DNA of 40,171 nucleotides, from NCBI GenBank assembly GCA_025360645.1, contig JANYBT010000024.1:1-40171 (forward strand), in the 5' to 3' direction. Source of the stretch: Acidobacteriaceae bacterium (GTDB lineage Bacteria > Acidobacteriota > Terriglobia > Terriglobales > Acidobacteriaceae). Position numbers and translations under genes: made by a program. The notes beneath the pieces were generated by a model that saw only the letters and a program-made list of their open reading frames with translations, did no database searches and was not told the origin of the DNA. The number at the start of each line of letters is the position of its first letter. Positions within the stretch are counted from its first letter, which is position 1. Below are positions 18,040 through 26,836 of the stretch, piece by piece.

Positions 18040-19989
18040 GTGTCTGAGAAACAAGACTGCGAGTTGGGGATGTTCGCCAACATCACCCGCCGCGACTTTC
18101 TAAACGGAATGGCACTGACCGCTGGAATGGCCATGCTCCCGCTCGGTTGCCGAACTCCGCCCGGTCCCGAGGAAGCGCAGAACGCGGCGTCCTACTATCC
18201 TCCAGCGCTGACCGGCATGCGGGGAAGTCATCCCGGCTCGTTTGACGCCGCACACAGCCTGCGCGACGGCGATTTCTGGAAAAAGGCAGGCAAGCCGCGG
18301 GACACCGGCGAAGTGTACGATCTGGTGGTTGTGGGTGGTGGCATCAGCGGACTGGCGGCAGCGCACTACTACCGCAAGGCGGCGGGTGAGAAAGCGCGCA
18401 TCCTGATTCTAGATAACCACGACGATTTCGGCGGCCACGCCAAGCGCAACGAGTTCCGCATCGGCGACCGCACTTTGCTGGGCTTCGGAGGCACCTTTTC
18501 GATTGAGAGCCCGGAGCCTTACAGCGCGGTCTCGAAAGCGCTGGTCGAAGAGCTGGGAATTGATGTGGCCTCCTACGCGCAGCATGTGAACAAGAACCTG
18601 TACCGCTCGCTAGGCATGCGACCTAAGGTTTTCTTTGACAAAGAGACTTTCGGAACCGACAAGCTCATCGCCAACCCCATGCCGTTCGAAGGAGAGAGTG
18701 AGGAAGATTTTCGCGACTGGGGAGGACTCCACAAATTCGCCGCCGAGTCTCCCTTTTCGGAAACAGCCAAGAGAGACTTCCTCCGCCTGTGGGCCACCAA
18801 GCAGGACTACTTTCCCGGACTCACTTCGGACCAGAAAAAGCTCAAGCTGGCGAAGCTGCCTTACGCGCAGTATCTGACGGAGAAGGTGGGAGTGGCCCCG
18901 GAAATTGTGAAGCTGTACCAGGCGTCGCTCCATAGTTTGTTTGGGGTAGGGATGGAAGCGGTCGCGGCGCAGGATGCCTGGGGTCTGGGATTCCCGGGAT
19001 TTGCCGGGCTCCATCTACACCCCGGCAACGGCAAAGGAATGAACCGCGACGCCACGTTCGCCGCCGCCGACAAATACTTTTTTCACTTCCCCGATGGCAA
19101 CGCCTCAATCGCGCGGCTGCTGGTAAGAAAGCTGATTCCAGCGGCAATTCCGGGTAAAGATGCGACCGATGTGGTGACCGCGAGAGCCGACTACGCACGG
19201 CTGGATGAAGGCTCGTCCGCAGTTCGCATTCGCTTGAACAGCACTGCGGTCCGGGTGAAGCATCTCGGCGAGGCCGCCACGGCGCAGGAAGTGGAAGTGA
19301 CCTACGCCAGCAAGGCGGACATTGCAACGGTGCGGGCCAAACACTGCATTCTGGCCTGCTGGCACGTGGTCATCCCCTACATTTGCGAAGAGCTGCCGCC
19401 GAAGCAGCAAGCAGCACTGGCCACCGCACAGAAAGTTCCGCTGCTCTATTCCAATGTAGTGATCAACAATTGGACCGCGTTTCAGAAGCTGGGCGTGAGT
19501 TCCGTCTATGCTCCCGGCTCTTATCATTCGAGCTTGAATCTGGATTTGCCAGTGAGCATCGGCGACTATCACTGTCCCAGCAAGCCGGACGATCCGATTG
19601 TGGTGCACATGATGAAGGCGGCGTGCAAGCCAGGCCTGCCCGCGCGCGAACAACACCAGATGGGACGGACCGAGTTGTACCTTACGACCTTCGAAGAGTA
19701 TGAGCGCAACATCCGGCAACAGCTGGGGAGGGTCCTGGGCGCCGGAGGATTCGATCCCGCCCGCGACATTGCCGCCATCACCGTGAACCGCTGGCCGCAC
19801 GGATATTCCTACGAATACAACTCGTTGTTCGACGACTTCTGGCTGGAGGGCGGTGAGACCCCATGCGAAGTGGCCCGCAGGCGACACGGCCGGATCGCCA
19901 TCGCCAACGCCGATGCGGGGGCATATGCCTACACCGACGGTGCCATTGATCAGGCGTGGCGCGCGGTCGGGGAAATCACCAAGGGGTAA
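18040..19989 (+). CDS. Tat-exported FAD-dependent oxidoreductase (amine oxidase-like)
   Basis: 649 residues from a GTG start preceded by GGGGGA six bases upstream; the same frame is open to an ATG at 17926, but the extra residues look non-coding and precede the Tat signal. The signal is TRRDFL (residues 16-21) followed by a hydrophobic stretch ending LPLGC, so it could also be lipid-anchored at Cys37. A Rossmann dinucleotide-binding motif follows (DLVVVGGGISGLAAAHYY, GGGISG at 99-104), then an NHDDFGGHAKRNEF segment typical of FAD/NAD(P)-binding amine-oxidase-like proteins (protoporphyrinogen/phytoene type). The substrate is not recognisable. It runs convergently toward the VWA gene with only eight bases between. 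Confidence 0.85.
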   Translation: MSEKQDCELGMFANITRRDFLNGMALTAGMAMLPLGCRTPPGPEEAQNAASYYPPALTGMRGSHPGSFDAAHSLRDGDFWKKAGKPRDTGEVYDLVVVGGGISGLAAAHYYRKAAGEKARILILDNHDDFGGHAKRNEFRIGDRTLLGFGGTFSIESPEPYSAVSKALVEELGIDVASYAQHVNKNLYRSLGMRPKVFFDKETFGTDKLIANPMPFEGESEEDFRDWGGLHKFAAESPFSETAKRDFLRLWATKQDYFPGLTSDQKKLKLAKLPYAQYLTEKVGVAPEIVKLYQASLHSLFGVGMEAVAAQDAWGLGFPGFAGLHLHPGNGKGMNRDATFAAADKYFFHFPDGNASIARLLVRKLIPAAIPGKDATDVVTARADYARLDEGSSAVRIRLNSTAVRVKHLGEAATAQEVEVTYASKADIATVRAKHCILACWHVVIPYICEELPPKQQAALATAQKVPLLYSNVVINNWTAFQKLGVSSVYAPGSYHSSLNLDLPVSIGDYHCPSKPDDPIVVHMMKAACKPGLPAREQHQMGRTELYLTTFEEYERNIRQQLGRVLGAGGFDPARDIAAITVNRWPHGYSYEYNSLFDDFWLEGGETPCEVARRRHGRIAIANADAGAYAYTDGAIDQAWRAVGEITKG

Positions 19990-19997
19990 CCGAACCG

Positions 19998-21224
19998 CTA
20001 GTGCACCGTCTTGGTCTTGCGCGACATGTAATCCATCAGCAGGTACTGGCCCAGCGTGTACGGCGTGGTGAAGTAGGCTTTGCCGCGGCACATCTCCGTC
20101 ACCTTCTGCACGAATTGAATCAAGCCATAGTCGGAGGCCAGCATGAAGGTGTTAATCAGCACTCCGGCGCGTTTGCACTTGGAGACCTCTTCCAGCGTCT
20201 GGCTCACCACCAGCGGGTCCAGGCCGAACGCGTTCTTGTAGATGCGGCCATCCTCCAGCGTCAGCGCCGACGGTTTTCCGTCCGTGATCATCACGATCTG
20301 CTTCATGTCTTTGCGCTGGCGTTGCAGGATGCGCTGCGCCAATCGCAGCCCTTCCCGCGTGTTGGTGTAGTAAGGCCCCACCTTCACCCGGGCCAGTTGC
20401 GAAATCGGCACTTCCTCGGCGGAATCGTGGAACAGCACCAGAGACAGCGAGTCGCCCGGATATTGCGTGCGGATCAGGTGCGACAGCGCCATCGCCACTT
20501 TCTTGGCGGGTGTGAAGCGGTCTTCGCCGTACAGGATCATCGAATGCGAGCAATCCAGCATCACCACCGTCGCGCAGGACGACTGGTATTCGCACTGGTG
20601 GACCTGCAAGTCGCGATACTCGATGTTGAGGGGCAGGGCCAGGCCTTCGCGCTGGATGGCATTGGACAGCGTGGCAGTGCTGTCGAGATTGAGCGTGTCG
20701 CCAAATTCGTAGGGCTTCGACGCGCCGCTGGTTTCAATGCCGGTGGCCATGTCGCGGGTATCGTGCCGCCCAAAGCTGGACTTGCCCAGCGAGCCGAGCA
20801 GATCGCGCAGCGCTTTGAAGCCCAGAAAGTCGAGACTCTTGTCAGTGACCTCAAAGCGGGCGGGGGGAGCGGCGTCGCCGGTCTGGCCCGCCGCCGTGGA
20901 AGGCCGCGTGGGCGGCTGGTCAATGGTGATGTAGTCGTCCTGCTGCATGCGCTCGATGAGTTGCTCGATGAGCTGGTCGAGTTCGCCGTCGGCCTGCATT
21001 TGCTGCAGCCGCTCACGCATTTCTTCGTCGAAGAGTTCGCCATTCAGCAGTGCCTGCTCGATGGCCTGGCGCAAATCGTCCATCGTCTGCTCGCCGTCGG
21101 GATCGCCGTACATCTCTTCAAAGCCGCTCTGCAGCAGGTAGTCCGAGAGCGCGCCCAGCAAATTTTCCAGGTTGATGTCGCTGGCGGGGTCGGGAACGTA
21201 TTTGGAGTACTTGATGCGCTTCAT
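19998..21224 (-). CDS. VWA-domain protein, partner of the adjacent AAA+ ATPase
   Basis: 408 residues. The N-terminal half is acidic and glutamine-rich, mostly helical. The C-terminal half is a von Willebrand A domain with the metal-ion-dependent adhesion site DCSHS (224-228), Thr238 and the ITDGKPS segment. No signal peptide or membrane segment is seen, so it is cytoplasmic. It follows the AAA+ gene by 57 bases on the same strand, the arrangement of MoxR/chelatase-type systems (RavA-ViaA, NorQ-NorD, ChlI-ChlD) in which the ATPase and VWA protein jointly remodel or metallate a client. The client is unknown. A palindrome covers its start codon (21223-21238). Confidence 0.88.
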   Translation of the reverse strand: MKRIKYSKYVPDPASDINLENLLGALSDYLLQSGFEEMYGDPDGEQTMDDLRQAIEQALLNGELFDEEMRERLQQMQADGELDQLIEQLIERMQQDDYITIDQPPTRPSTAAGQTGDAAPPARFEVTDKSLDFLGFKALRDLLGSLGKSSFGRHDTRDMATGIETSGASKPYEFGDTLNLDSTATLSNAIQREGLALPLNIEYRDLQVHQCEYQSSCATVVMLDCSHSMILYGEDRFTPAKKVAMALSHLIRTQYPGDSLSLVLFHDSAEEVPISQLARVKVGPYYTNTREGLRLAQRILQRQRKDMKQIVMITDGKPSALTLEDGRIYKNAFGLDPLVVSQTLEEVSKCKRAGVLINTFMLASDYGLIQFVQKVTEMCRGKAYFTTPYTLGQYLLMDYMSRKTKTVH

Positions 21225-21238
21225 GGAAGTGCTTCCAT
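21223..21238 (-). promoter_or_regulatory. Palindrome covering the VWA start codon
   Basis: On the minus strand AUGGAAGCACUUCCAU can fold into a 6-bp stem with a four-base loop, and its last AUG is the start codon of the VWA gene (21224). Such a hairpin would lower initiation and might set the ATPase:VWA ratio. This is structural inference only. Confidence 0.35.
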
Positions 21239-21281
21239 CTCCCTGCGATCGGCACCAGCCAACCGCTCAGCCCTGCGCCCT

Positions 21282-22769
21282 CTAGTTAAACGATTTCCTC
21301 TTGTTAAATGGCGGCTCTTCGCGTTCGTAAGTGCGCTCCGGGCGCTTGGGAGGTTTCTCGCCGGCGCTGAAGACCCGCTCTTCGCTGCGGCCAATGCGTT
21401 TGTGCGCATGCAGACCTTCCAGGATAAACTCAGCCGCCGATACCTGCGCTTCCGGGCCTTGCGCTGCATCCTTGCCCAGCTTGCCGGTTTTTTCCAGCAA
21501 GCCCTGGATTTTCTCCAGTGACACCAGCGCTTCGGCGGCGGCGGCGGAATCCGGAAGTTGGATTTCTCCACCCAGGTCAAACCACTGCACCACCTGGTTC
21601 ATGTTGACGCCATGGAGATGCTCGTCGAAAGTGCGAGCCACGGCGGCGCGAATGAGCTCCCGGCCCACGTGGTCGGCCCCCTTCATCTCGCCTTCATACT
21701 CCAGCTCGAGTTTGCCGGTGATGGCGGGCAGCGCGGCGTACACGTCGCTGATGCGGGGTACGATCACGCTCTCGCTATGTTGAATGGCCCGGCGCTCGGC
21801 GTTGGAAACCACATTCTCGGTGCAAGTGATGGGCAAACGCTGGCTGACGCCGGAGCGCTTGTCGATCTTTTTGTCTTCGCGAGCCACGAACGCGATACGC
21901 TCGATGACCTCCTGCACGTAGTCGGGCATGTGCAGCGGCGTTCCGTTGCGCTGCACCCAGGCCTCCTGCGCAGTGATGGCCCGGCCCTCCTCCACCGTCG
22001 CCGGATAGTGGGTGCGAATTTCCGAACCGATGCGGTCTTTCAAAGGCGTAATGATCTTGCCGCGTGCGGTGTAGTCTTCCGGGTTCGCGCTGAAGACAAT
22101 CGCGAGATCGAGCGGCAGGCGAATCGGGTAGCCCTTAATCTGCACGTCGCCTTCCTGCATGATGTTGAATAATCCCACCTGGATTTTGCCGGCCAGGTCG
22201 GGCAGCTCATTGATGGCGAAAATGCCGCGGTTGGCGCGGGGAAGAAGCCCGTAGTGAACGGTGAATTCGCTGCTAAAGTCGTGGCCGCCGCGCGCCGCCT
22301 TGATGGGATCGATGTCGCCAATCAGGTCGGCGATGGTCACATCCGGGGTGGCCAGTTTCTCCACGTAACGCTGGTCGGGGGTAAGGTAGGCAATCGGAGT
22401 CTGGTCGCCGTCGCGCGCCAGAAGTTCGTGGCAGCGGCGGCAAATCGGAGCGTAAGGGTTGTCCCGCACCTCGCAGCCAGCGACATAAGGCATCTGCGGA
22501 TCCAGCAGGTGAGTCAGCGCCCGCAGGATGCGGCTCTTCGCTTGTCCGCGCAGCCCCAGCAAAATAAAATTGTGGCGAGAGAGAAGCGCGTTCGCGATCT
22601 GCGGAACCACAGTGTCCTCGTAACCCACGATGCCGGGGAACACCAGGCCGCCGTCGCGCAGCCGGAGGATCAGATTGTCGCGCAGCTCGTCTTTCACGCG
22701 CCGAGTTCGGAGCCGTGATTCCGAAAAAGAACTGTGGCGCAATTCGCCAAGAGTAGCTGGAAGGTTCAT
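21282..22769 (-). CDS. MoxR/ChlI-like AAA+ ATPase with atypical Walker motifs and a Cys-rich insert
   Basis: 495 residues from the ATG chosen (an in-frame TTG eight codons upstream is less likely). The Walker A region reads GLRGQAKS (72-79). The Walker B region reads GIFAINELPDL, with Asn187 where the magnesium-coordinating aspartate normally sits, followed by Glu188. An insert between them holds Cys99, Cys110, Cys113 and His114, a plausible zinc site. Later blocks (ANPEDYTARGKIITPLKDRI) are typical of magnesium-chelatase I-like ATPases. It is probably the motor of a two-component ATPase/VWA chaperone system with the next gene. It is often annotated as a magnesium chelatase or sigma54-interacting protein, but nothing here points to chlorophyll or sigma54. 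Confidence 0.85.
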   Translation of the reverse strand: MNLPATLGELRHSSFSESRLRTRRVKDELRDNLILRLRDGGLVFPGIVGYEDTVVPQIANALLSRHNFILLGLRGQAKSRILRALTHLLDPQMPYVAGCEVRDNPYAPICRRCHELLARDGDQTPIAYLTPDQRYVEKLATPDVTIADLIGDIDPIKAARGGHDFSSEFTVHYGLLPRANRGIFAINELPDLAGKIQVGLFNIMQEGDVQIKGYPIRLPLDLAIVFSANPEDYTARGKIITPLKDRIGSEIRTHYPATVEEGRAITAQEAWVQRNGTPLHMPDYVQEVIERIAFVAREDKKIDKRSGVSQRLPITCTENVVSNAERRAIQHSESVIVPRISDVYAALPAITGKLELEYEGEMKGADHVGRELIRAAVARTFDEHLHGVNMNQVVQWFDLGGEIQLPDSAAAAEALVSLEKIQGLLEKTGKLGKDAAQGPEAQVSAAEFILEGLHAHKRIGRSEERVFSAGEKPPKRPERTYEREEPPFNKRKSFN

Positions 22770-22804
22770 TCGTAAGACCCCAAAGAACGACAACTCTAAT
22801 CGTC

Positions 22805-22810
22805 ATTATA
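22805..22810 (-). promoter_or_regulatory. -10 element of the AAA+/VWA operon
   Basis: A perfect TATAAT on the minus strand lies 35 bases before the ATPase start, in the 165-base spacer behind the LON-domain gene. No convincing -35 is seen 16-18 bases upstream. Confidence 0.4.
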
Positions 22811-22934
22811 CGCCGCGAAATCGTCTTCCAGCTGTTGCCGCCAAGCCTCTTGCACGCAGAGAAGTCAGCGCGCCAGGAATGACGCTGGATTTTCTTCTGA
22901 CGCAAACGCGGCGGGTCGCGAGACCAATCCCACT

Positions 22935-23543
22935 TCAGTGCGCGTGCCCGTTACCGCCCGCTTTCTGGCGCGCGCGGATGGTATGACGCAATCCCGGCAG
23001 AATGTTTTCCAGATACGCGGTGAGTGCGCCGAGCCGATCCATTTCCGACCGCATCGCCAGAAGCGCCTGCTTGAGTTCGGGATCGAGCGGAAGCGAGCTG
23101 GCCAGTTGGAAAGAGAGTTGGGGGCTGTCGGGAGCCGGGGTCCCGACTTCGCCCGTGGCCAGAGTAAGAATTTGCGAGTGCAGATCGCAGGCGCGAACGC
23201 ATTGTTCCCGCGTGGCCCGGCTGGCATCATCGTGCAAGTACAAAACCTCCGCGCGCAAGAAGGCGCGCTCCTCGTTCATTTCCAGGAGTTCAAAAATTTG
23301 CTGGCCTCGAGTGAGAATGTCGAGTTGCCCGTCGTCGTAGGTCTTGACTAACGACAGGATGTCTGCGGTGCAGCCGATGGAGGCGATCTCCTCGGGACGG
23401 GCGCGTACGATGCCGAAAGGCCGCTTGTTTTCCATGCACTCGGCGACCATTTCTTTATAGCGCGGCTCGAAAATGTGCAGCGGCAGTAACATGCCGGGCA
23501 ACATCACGAGGTCGAGCGGAAAAATGGGCAGAAGTAAGCTCAA
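22935..23543 (-). CDS. LON substrate-binding domain protein
   Basis: 202 residues that match the N-terminal (PUA-like) domain of Lon protease: LLPIFPLDLVMLPGMLLPLHIFEPRYKEM at the start (motif FPLDLVMLPG, HIFEPRYKEM), then RPFGIV and the TRGQQIFEL segment. The ATPase and protease domains of Lon are absent, so this is the stand-alone family, of unknown function but proposed to bind peptides or proteins. The start is a TTG; GGGAG six bases upstream supports it and no in-frame ATG is available. It is divergent from the SDR gene. Confidence 0.9.
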   Translation of the reverse strand: MSLLLPIFPLDLVMLPGMLLPLHIFEPRYKEMVAECMENKRPFGIVRARPEEIASIGCTADILSLVKTYDDGQLDILTRGQQIFELLEMNEERAFLRAEVLYLHDDASRATREQCVRACDLHSQILTLATGEVGTPAPDSPQLSFQLASSLPLDPELKQALLAMRSEMDRLGALTAYLENILPGLRHTIRARQKAGGNGHAH

Positions 23544-23619
23544 GCATGTCTCCCGAAATGGTCACCCGATTGTACGACACCGCTTGACGCATTAGGGGAC
23601 AGCGGATTACAAGCGGAGC

Positions 23620-24405
23620 ATGGAACTTGCGGGCAAAGTCGTGGTCGTGACGGGTGGTTCGATGGGAATTGGCGAAGCCATCGCCAAAGTGTTCGTGGCT
23701 GCGGGAGCGAGCGTGGTTCTGATCTCGCGAGATGCCGGCAGGTCCGAGGCAGCGCGCGGGCGCATTGGCCACACCGAACGCACGTTGGCCCTGGCGTGCG
23801 ACGTGTGCCGCCGCAAGGATATCGACCGCGCCGTCAGCTTGACGCTGCATCACTTTGATCGCATTGATGTGTGGATCAATAACGCGGGCTATGCCCTGTT
23901 GGACTCCGTGGCGGGTATGGATCTGGACGCGTGCCGCGAGATGTTTGAAACCAATCTGTTTGGCGCGGTTGCCGGGCTTCAGGCCGTGGTGCCGGTGATG
24001 AAACAGCAGGGCGGCGGAACCATCATCAACATTTCGAGTGTAGCGGGTCATGTGCCAGTGCCCTTCAACGTGCCCTATTCGGCCACCAAATTTGCCCTCA
24101 ATGCCATGGGCAAAGGAGCGCGTCTGGAATTGAAGCGGCACGGCATTCATGTGATGACCGTGTGTCCGGGATATGTTCGCACCGGCTTTAGCGACAACGC
24201 AGTGCGGGGGAGCGTTGCCCGGCGGGCCCGCCCGCATGTAATGCGCGGGATCACCGCCGAGCGGGTAGCCCGGGCCGTCTTGCGCGGGTATCGTCGTCAG
24301 AGCCGGGAAGTGATTGTGCCCTGGACCATGCACCCGGTGGTCAAGCTGTACCAGTTGTTGCCGGGACTGGTGGAGTGGGGGATGGCCAAGGTGTTGAAGA
24401 ACTAG
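23620..24405 (+). CDS. Short-chain dehydrogenase/reductase
   Basis: 261 residues, classical SDR size. Cofactor motif TGGSMGIG (residues 11-18), structural NNAG (~88-91), catalytic Ser in NISSVAG and the YSATK active site (Tyr ~148, Lys ~152). It uses NAD(P)H to reduce or oxidise a carbonyl/hydroxyl group; the substrate is not predictable. The C-terminus (WTMHPVVKLYQLLPGLVEWG) is hydrophobic, as in SDRs that act on lipids at the membrane. Convergent with the small TPR gene. Confidence 0.93.
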   Translation: MELAGKVVVVTGGSMGIGEAIAKVFVAAGASVVLISRDAGRSEAARGRIGHTERTLALACDVCRRKDIDRAVSLTLHHFDRIDVWINNAGYALLDSVAGMDLDACREMFETNLFGAVAGLQAVVPVMKQQGGGTIINISSVAGHVPVPFNVPYSATKFALNAMGKGARLELKRHGIHVMTVCPGYVRTGFSDNAVRGSVARRARPHVMRGITAERVARAVLRGYRRQSREVIVPWTMHPVVKLYQLLPGLVEWGMAKVLKN

Positions 24406-24419
24406 CGGTCAGCCTTCAA

Positions 24420-24728
24420 TCACTTCAGTTCTTCCAGCATGGCGGTCATTTCTGATTGCGCGTGCGCGTTGCCGGTGCGCTGCGCCGACGAGATGCCGTC
24501 CACCAGCATGCGCTTGGCCTCGTCGGTTCGTCCCGCGGCCGCCAGCGTCTGGGCGGTCATGAAGTATCCCGGCGTGTAGTCAGGATGCCGGGTGAGCAAG
24601 TCGTGAAACTCGGCGAGTGATTTTTCCAGGTCGCCGGCTTTAGCGTGTTCCAGCGCCAGCCCGTAGCGAGCGAACGTGTCGTCCGGGTTCTGCGCCAGGA
24701 CGTCGGATAACAGAGCGATGCGGTCCAT
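24420..24728 (-). CDS. Small TPR protein
   Basis: 102 residues from the ATG chosen (a TTG at 24770 would add 14 poorly credible residues). It consists almost entirely of tetratricopeptide helices: ARYGLALEHAKAGDLEKSLA is one repeat core (about residues 20-39), and GYFMTAQTLAAAGRTDEAKR the next. No signal peptide. TPRs mediate protein-protein contacts; partner unknown. It is convergent with the SDR gene (14 bases) and divergent from the thioesterase gene. Confidence 0.8.
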   Translation of the reverse strand: MDRIALLSDVLAQNPDDTFARYGLALEHAKAGDLEKSLAEFHDLLTRHPDYTPGYFMTAQTLAAAGRTDEAKRMLVDGISSAQRTGNAHAQSEMTAMLEELK

Positions 24729-24852
24729 GGAAAGTACGTTACTACACTTCGGTTGTATGGAACGTCCCAAGGGGATGTGTGGTCGCGACCCGGCTCGCCG
24801 CTACCGGCCAGAAATCGAACCCCGGATACAATGTCCACAGAGGATGCCAAGC

Positions 24853-25350
24853 ATGACCGAACCGGAACTGGACCTGACACCGCGCGCGGTGAGTGAATCG
24901 CAGTCCGAGATGGCGGAAATCGTCCTCCCCAATGATGCCAACCCGCTCAACACGCTGCTCGGCGGCCGGTTAATGCACTGGATTGATTTGGCGGGAGCCA
25001 TGGCCGCTCACCGGCACTCGCGCCAGTATGTGGTGACCGCCTCAATTGATCATCTGGATTTCCTGGTGGCAGTGCGGGTGGGAGATCTGGTCATCCTGCG
25101 CTCCTCGGTGAATCGCGCCTTTGGAACTTCCATGGAGGTGGGGGTGAAGGTGTGGGTGGAGAATTACCACACCGTGAAGCGCGAGCACGTCAGTTCTGCC
25201 TATCTAACCTTTGTCGCGGTATCCCCTGAGGGGCAGAAGCTGAGGGTGCCGGCCGTAGTCGCGGACACTGCGGAGCAGCAACGCCGCTACCAGGATGCGG
25301 GGCGGCGGCGCGAGTTGCGCCGGGCTGAGATGGCGCGCCGCAAGCCTTAA
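24853..25350 (+). CDS. Acyl-CoA thioesterase (hotdog fold, YciA/BACH type)
   Basis: 165 residues from the second of two close ATGs, chosen because GAGG (24840-24843) then has normal spacing. The hotdog core is recognisable: LPNDANPLNTLLGGRLMHWI (catalytic Asn/Asp region and hotdog helix), then TASIDHLDFLVAVRVGD and SSVNRAFGTSMEVGVKVW. Enzymes of this group hydrolyse acyl-CoA to free acid and CoA in the cytoplasm. The C-terminus is a basic helix rich in Arg. It lies upstream of cydAB but is separated from it by the two CRP/FNR-type sites, so it is probably a separate transcript. Confidence 0.9.
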   Translation: MTEPELDLTPRAVSESQSEMAEIVLPNDANPLNTLLGGRLMHWIDLAGAMAAHRHSRQYVVTASIDHLDFLVAVRVGDLVILRSSVNRAFGTSMEVGVKVWVENYHTVKREHVSSAYLTFVAVSPEGQKLRVPAVVADTAEQQRRYQDAGRRRELRRAEMARRKP

Positions 25351-25356
25351 ACCTTC

Positions 25357-25372
25357 GGTGACCCGCATCACA
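25357..25372. promoter_or_regulatory. CRP/FNR-type site, distal, upstream of cydA
   Basis: GGTGA-N6-TCACA, one mismatch from the CRP-type palindrome. Its centre is 52 bases (five helical turns) from the perfect site at 25409-25424, so two dimers would bind the same face of the DNA. Confidence 0.5.
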
Positions 25373-25408
25373 GGCTGAAGTTTGCCAGCCCGGCAGAGTT
25401 TTTCGCCG

Positions 25409-25424
25409 TGTGATGGCCGTCACA
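25409..25424. promoter_or_regulatory. CRP/FNR-type site, proximal, upstream of cydA
   Basis: TGTGATGGCCGTCACA is a perfect TGTGA-N6-TCACA palindrome. A weak -10 (GATACT, 25447-25452) lies where a class II activated promoter would put it (site centre about 42 bases before the inferred start). 14 of 16 bases match the site upstream of the efflux operon. Confidence 0.65.
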
Positions 25425-25478
25425 TCGCGATGGTTACCCTGTCCGCGATACTTTTCCCAGGGCATGGCCCGCAAAATC

Positions 25479-26834
25479 ATGGATAGTGCACTTCTGGTAC
25501 ATCGTCTTCACTTCGCCTTTACAGTCACCTTTCACTACTTGTTCCCGCAGTTAACCATGGGCCTGGCGCCGCTGATCGTGGTGCTGAAGACTCTGGCGTT
25601 GCGGCACAATAATCCGCGCTACGATGAGGCCGCTCGTTTCTGGGCCAAGATCTTCGGCATCAACTTTGTGCTCGGGGTGGTCACTGGCATCCCCATGGAA
25701 TTTCAGTTTGGCACCAACTGGTCGCATTTCTCCCGTTATGCCGGCGGAGTGATTGGCCAGACCCTGGCCATGGAAGGAGTTTTCTCCTTCTTCCTGGAAT
25801 CCGCGTTCCTCGGATTGTTTCTGTACGGCGCCAAGCGGCTGAGTCCGCGTGCCCACTGGTGGTCGGCGGTGGCGGTGTGTGCCGGAGCCTGGCTCTCGGG
25901 CTTCTTCATTGTCGCTACCGACGCTTGGATGCAGCACCCCGTCGGCTATGCCCCGTCACCCGGGGGCGGTTTGCAACTCGCCAGCTTCTGGGAATTGATG
26001 CTGAATCCCTGGGCGTGGTGGCAGTATGCCCACACCATGAGTGGTGCAGTCGTCACCGGGGCGTTCGTGATGGTTTCGACCGGCGCGTTCTACCTGCTGT
26101 GGGGCAAATGGACCGAGCACGCCAAGCTGTTCGTAAAGATCGGAGTGATCGCGGGCGTCATTGCCAGCGTGGTGCAGTTGTTTCCCACCGGCGATGGACA
26201 AGGCAGGATGATCGCATTGCACCAGCCCGTGACGCTGGCCGCCATGGAAGCGCTATTTACCGGCCAGCCCGGAGCCCCGCTGGTGATCCTGGGCCAGCCC
26301 AATGTGGAAGAAAAAAAGATCGACAATCCGCTCGTCGTTCCTGAGATGCTCAGCTTCCTGACTTACAAGCGGTGGCACGCCCACATCGACGGGCTGGACG
26401 CATTCCCCAAAGACCAGTGGCCTGACAACATCCCGCTGCTGTATTACAGCTATCACATCATGGTCGGACTGGGCACCATCTTCATTGCTGAGATGCTAGT
26501 GGCGTGTTTACTCCTGTGGAACGGAAGCCTGTATCGGGCGCGATGGATGCTGTGGATCCTCATGCTGAGCCTGCCATTTCCCTACATCGCGAACACCGCG
26601 GGCTGGATGACCGCGGAACTGGGTCGGCAGCCCTGGCTGGTCTATGGCTTGATGCGGACTGCCGACGGCTATTCCAAGCTGGTCTCGGCTGCGAACGGCT
26701 GGTTCACCCTGCTGGGCTTCTTCGGTATCTACACCCTGCTCGGAATCCTGTTCCTGTTCATGTTGCGCCGGACCATTGAACAAGGGCCGGAGGGCGAAGT
26801 CAGCCATCCACCACTCACTGCGGGAGGGAACTAA
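25479..26834 (+). CDS. cydA: Cytochrome bd ubiquinol oxidase subunit I
   Basis: 451 residues with about nine membrane segments. With this start the haem ligand His in FTVTFHYLFP is residue 19, the same as in E. coli CydA; an ATG at 25464 is also possible. Conserved features: EGVFSFFLESAFLGLFLYG (proton-channel glutamates) and the quinol-binding GRQPW motif. The Q-loop is short, as in Bacillus-type oxidases, not the long E. coli type. CydAB oxidises quinol and reduces O2 with high affinity, useful at low oxygen. It is two bases upstream of cydB. The promoter region holds two CRP/FNR-type sites, fitting oxygen- or redox-dependent control. Confidence 0.95.
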   Translation: MDSALLVHRLHFAFTVTFHYLFPQLTMGLAPLIVVLKTLALRHNNPRYDEAARFWAKIFGINFVLGVVTGIPMEFQFGTNWSHFSRYAGGVIGQTLAMEGVFSFFLESAFLGLFLYGAKRLSPRAHWWSAVAVCAGAWLSGFFIVATDAWMQHPVGYAPSPGGGLQLASFWELMLNPWAWWQYAHTMSGAVVTGAFVMVSTGAFYLLWGKWTEHAKLFVKIGVIAGVIASVVQLFPTGDGQGRMIALHQPVTLAAMEALFTGQPGAPLVILGQPNVEEKKIDNPLVVPEMLSFLTYKRWHAHIDGLDAFPKDQWPDNIPLLYYSYHIMVGLGTIFIAEMLVACLLLWNGSLYRARWMLWILMLSLPFPYIANTAGWMTAELGRQPWLVYGLMRTADGYSKLVSAANGWFTLLGFFGIYTLLGILFLFMLRRTIEQGPEGEVSHPPLTAGGN

Positions 26835-26836
26835 CC

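Noticed and set aside
19956-21521. A 521-codon plus-strand frame opposite the VWA/AAA+ genes.
   Set aside because: It crosses two conserved minus-strand genes and their spacer; no domain is seen.
25410-25478. An extended cydA start (ATG at 25410).
   Set aside because: It would lie within the CRP/FNR-type palindrome and adds residues absent from CydA proteins; the haem-ligand His position fits the start at 25479.
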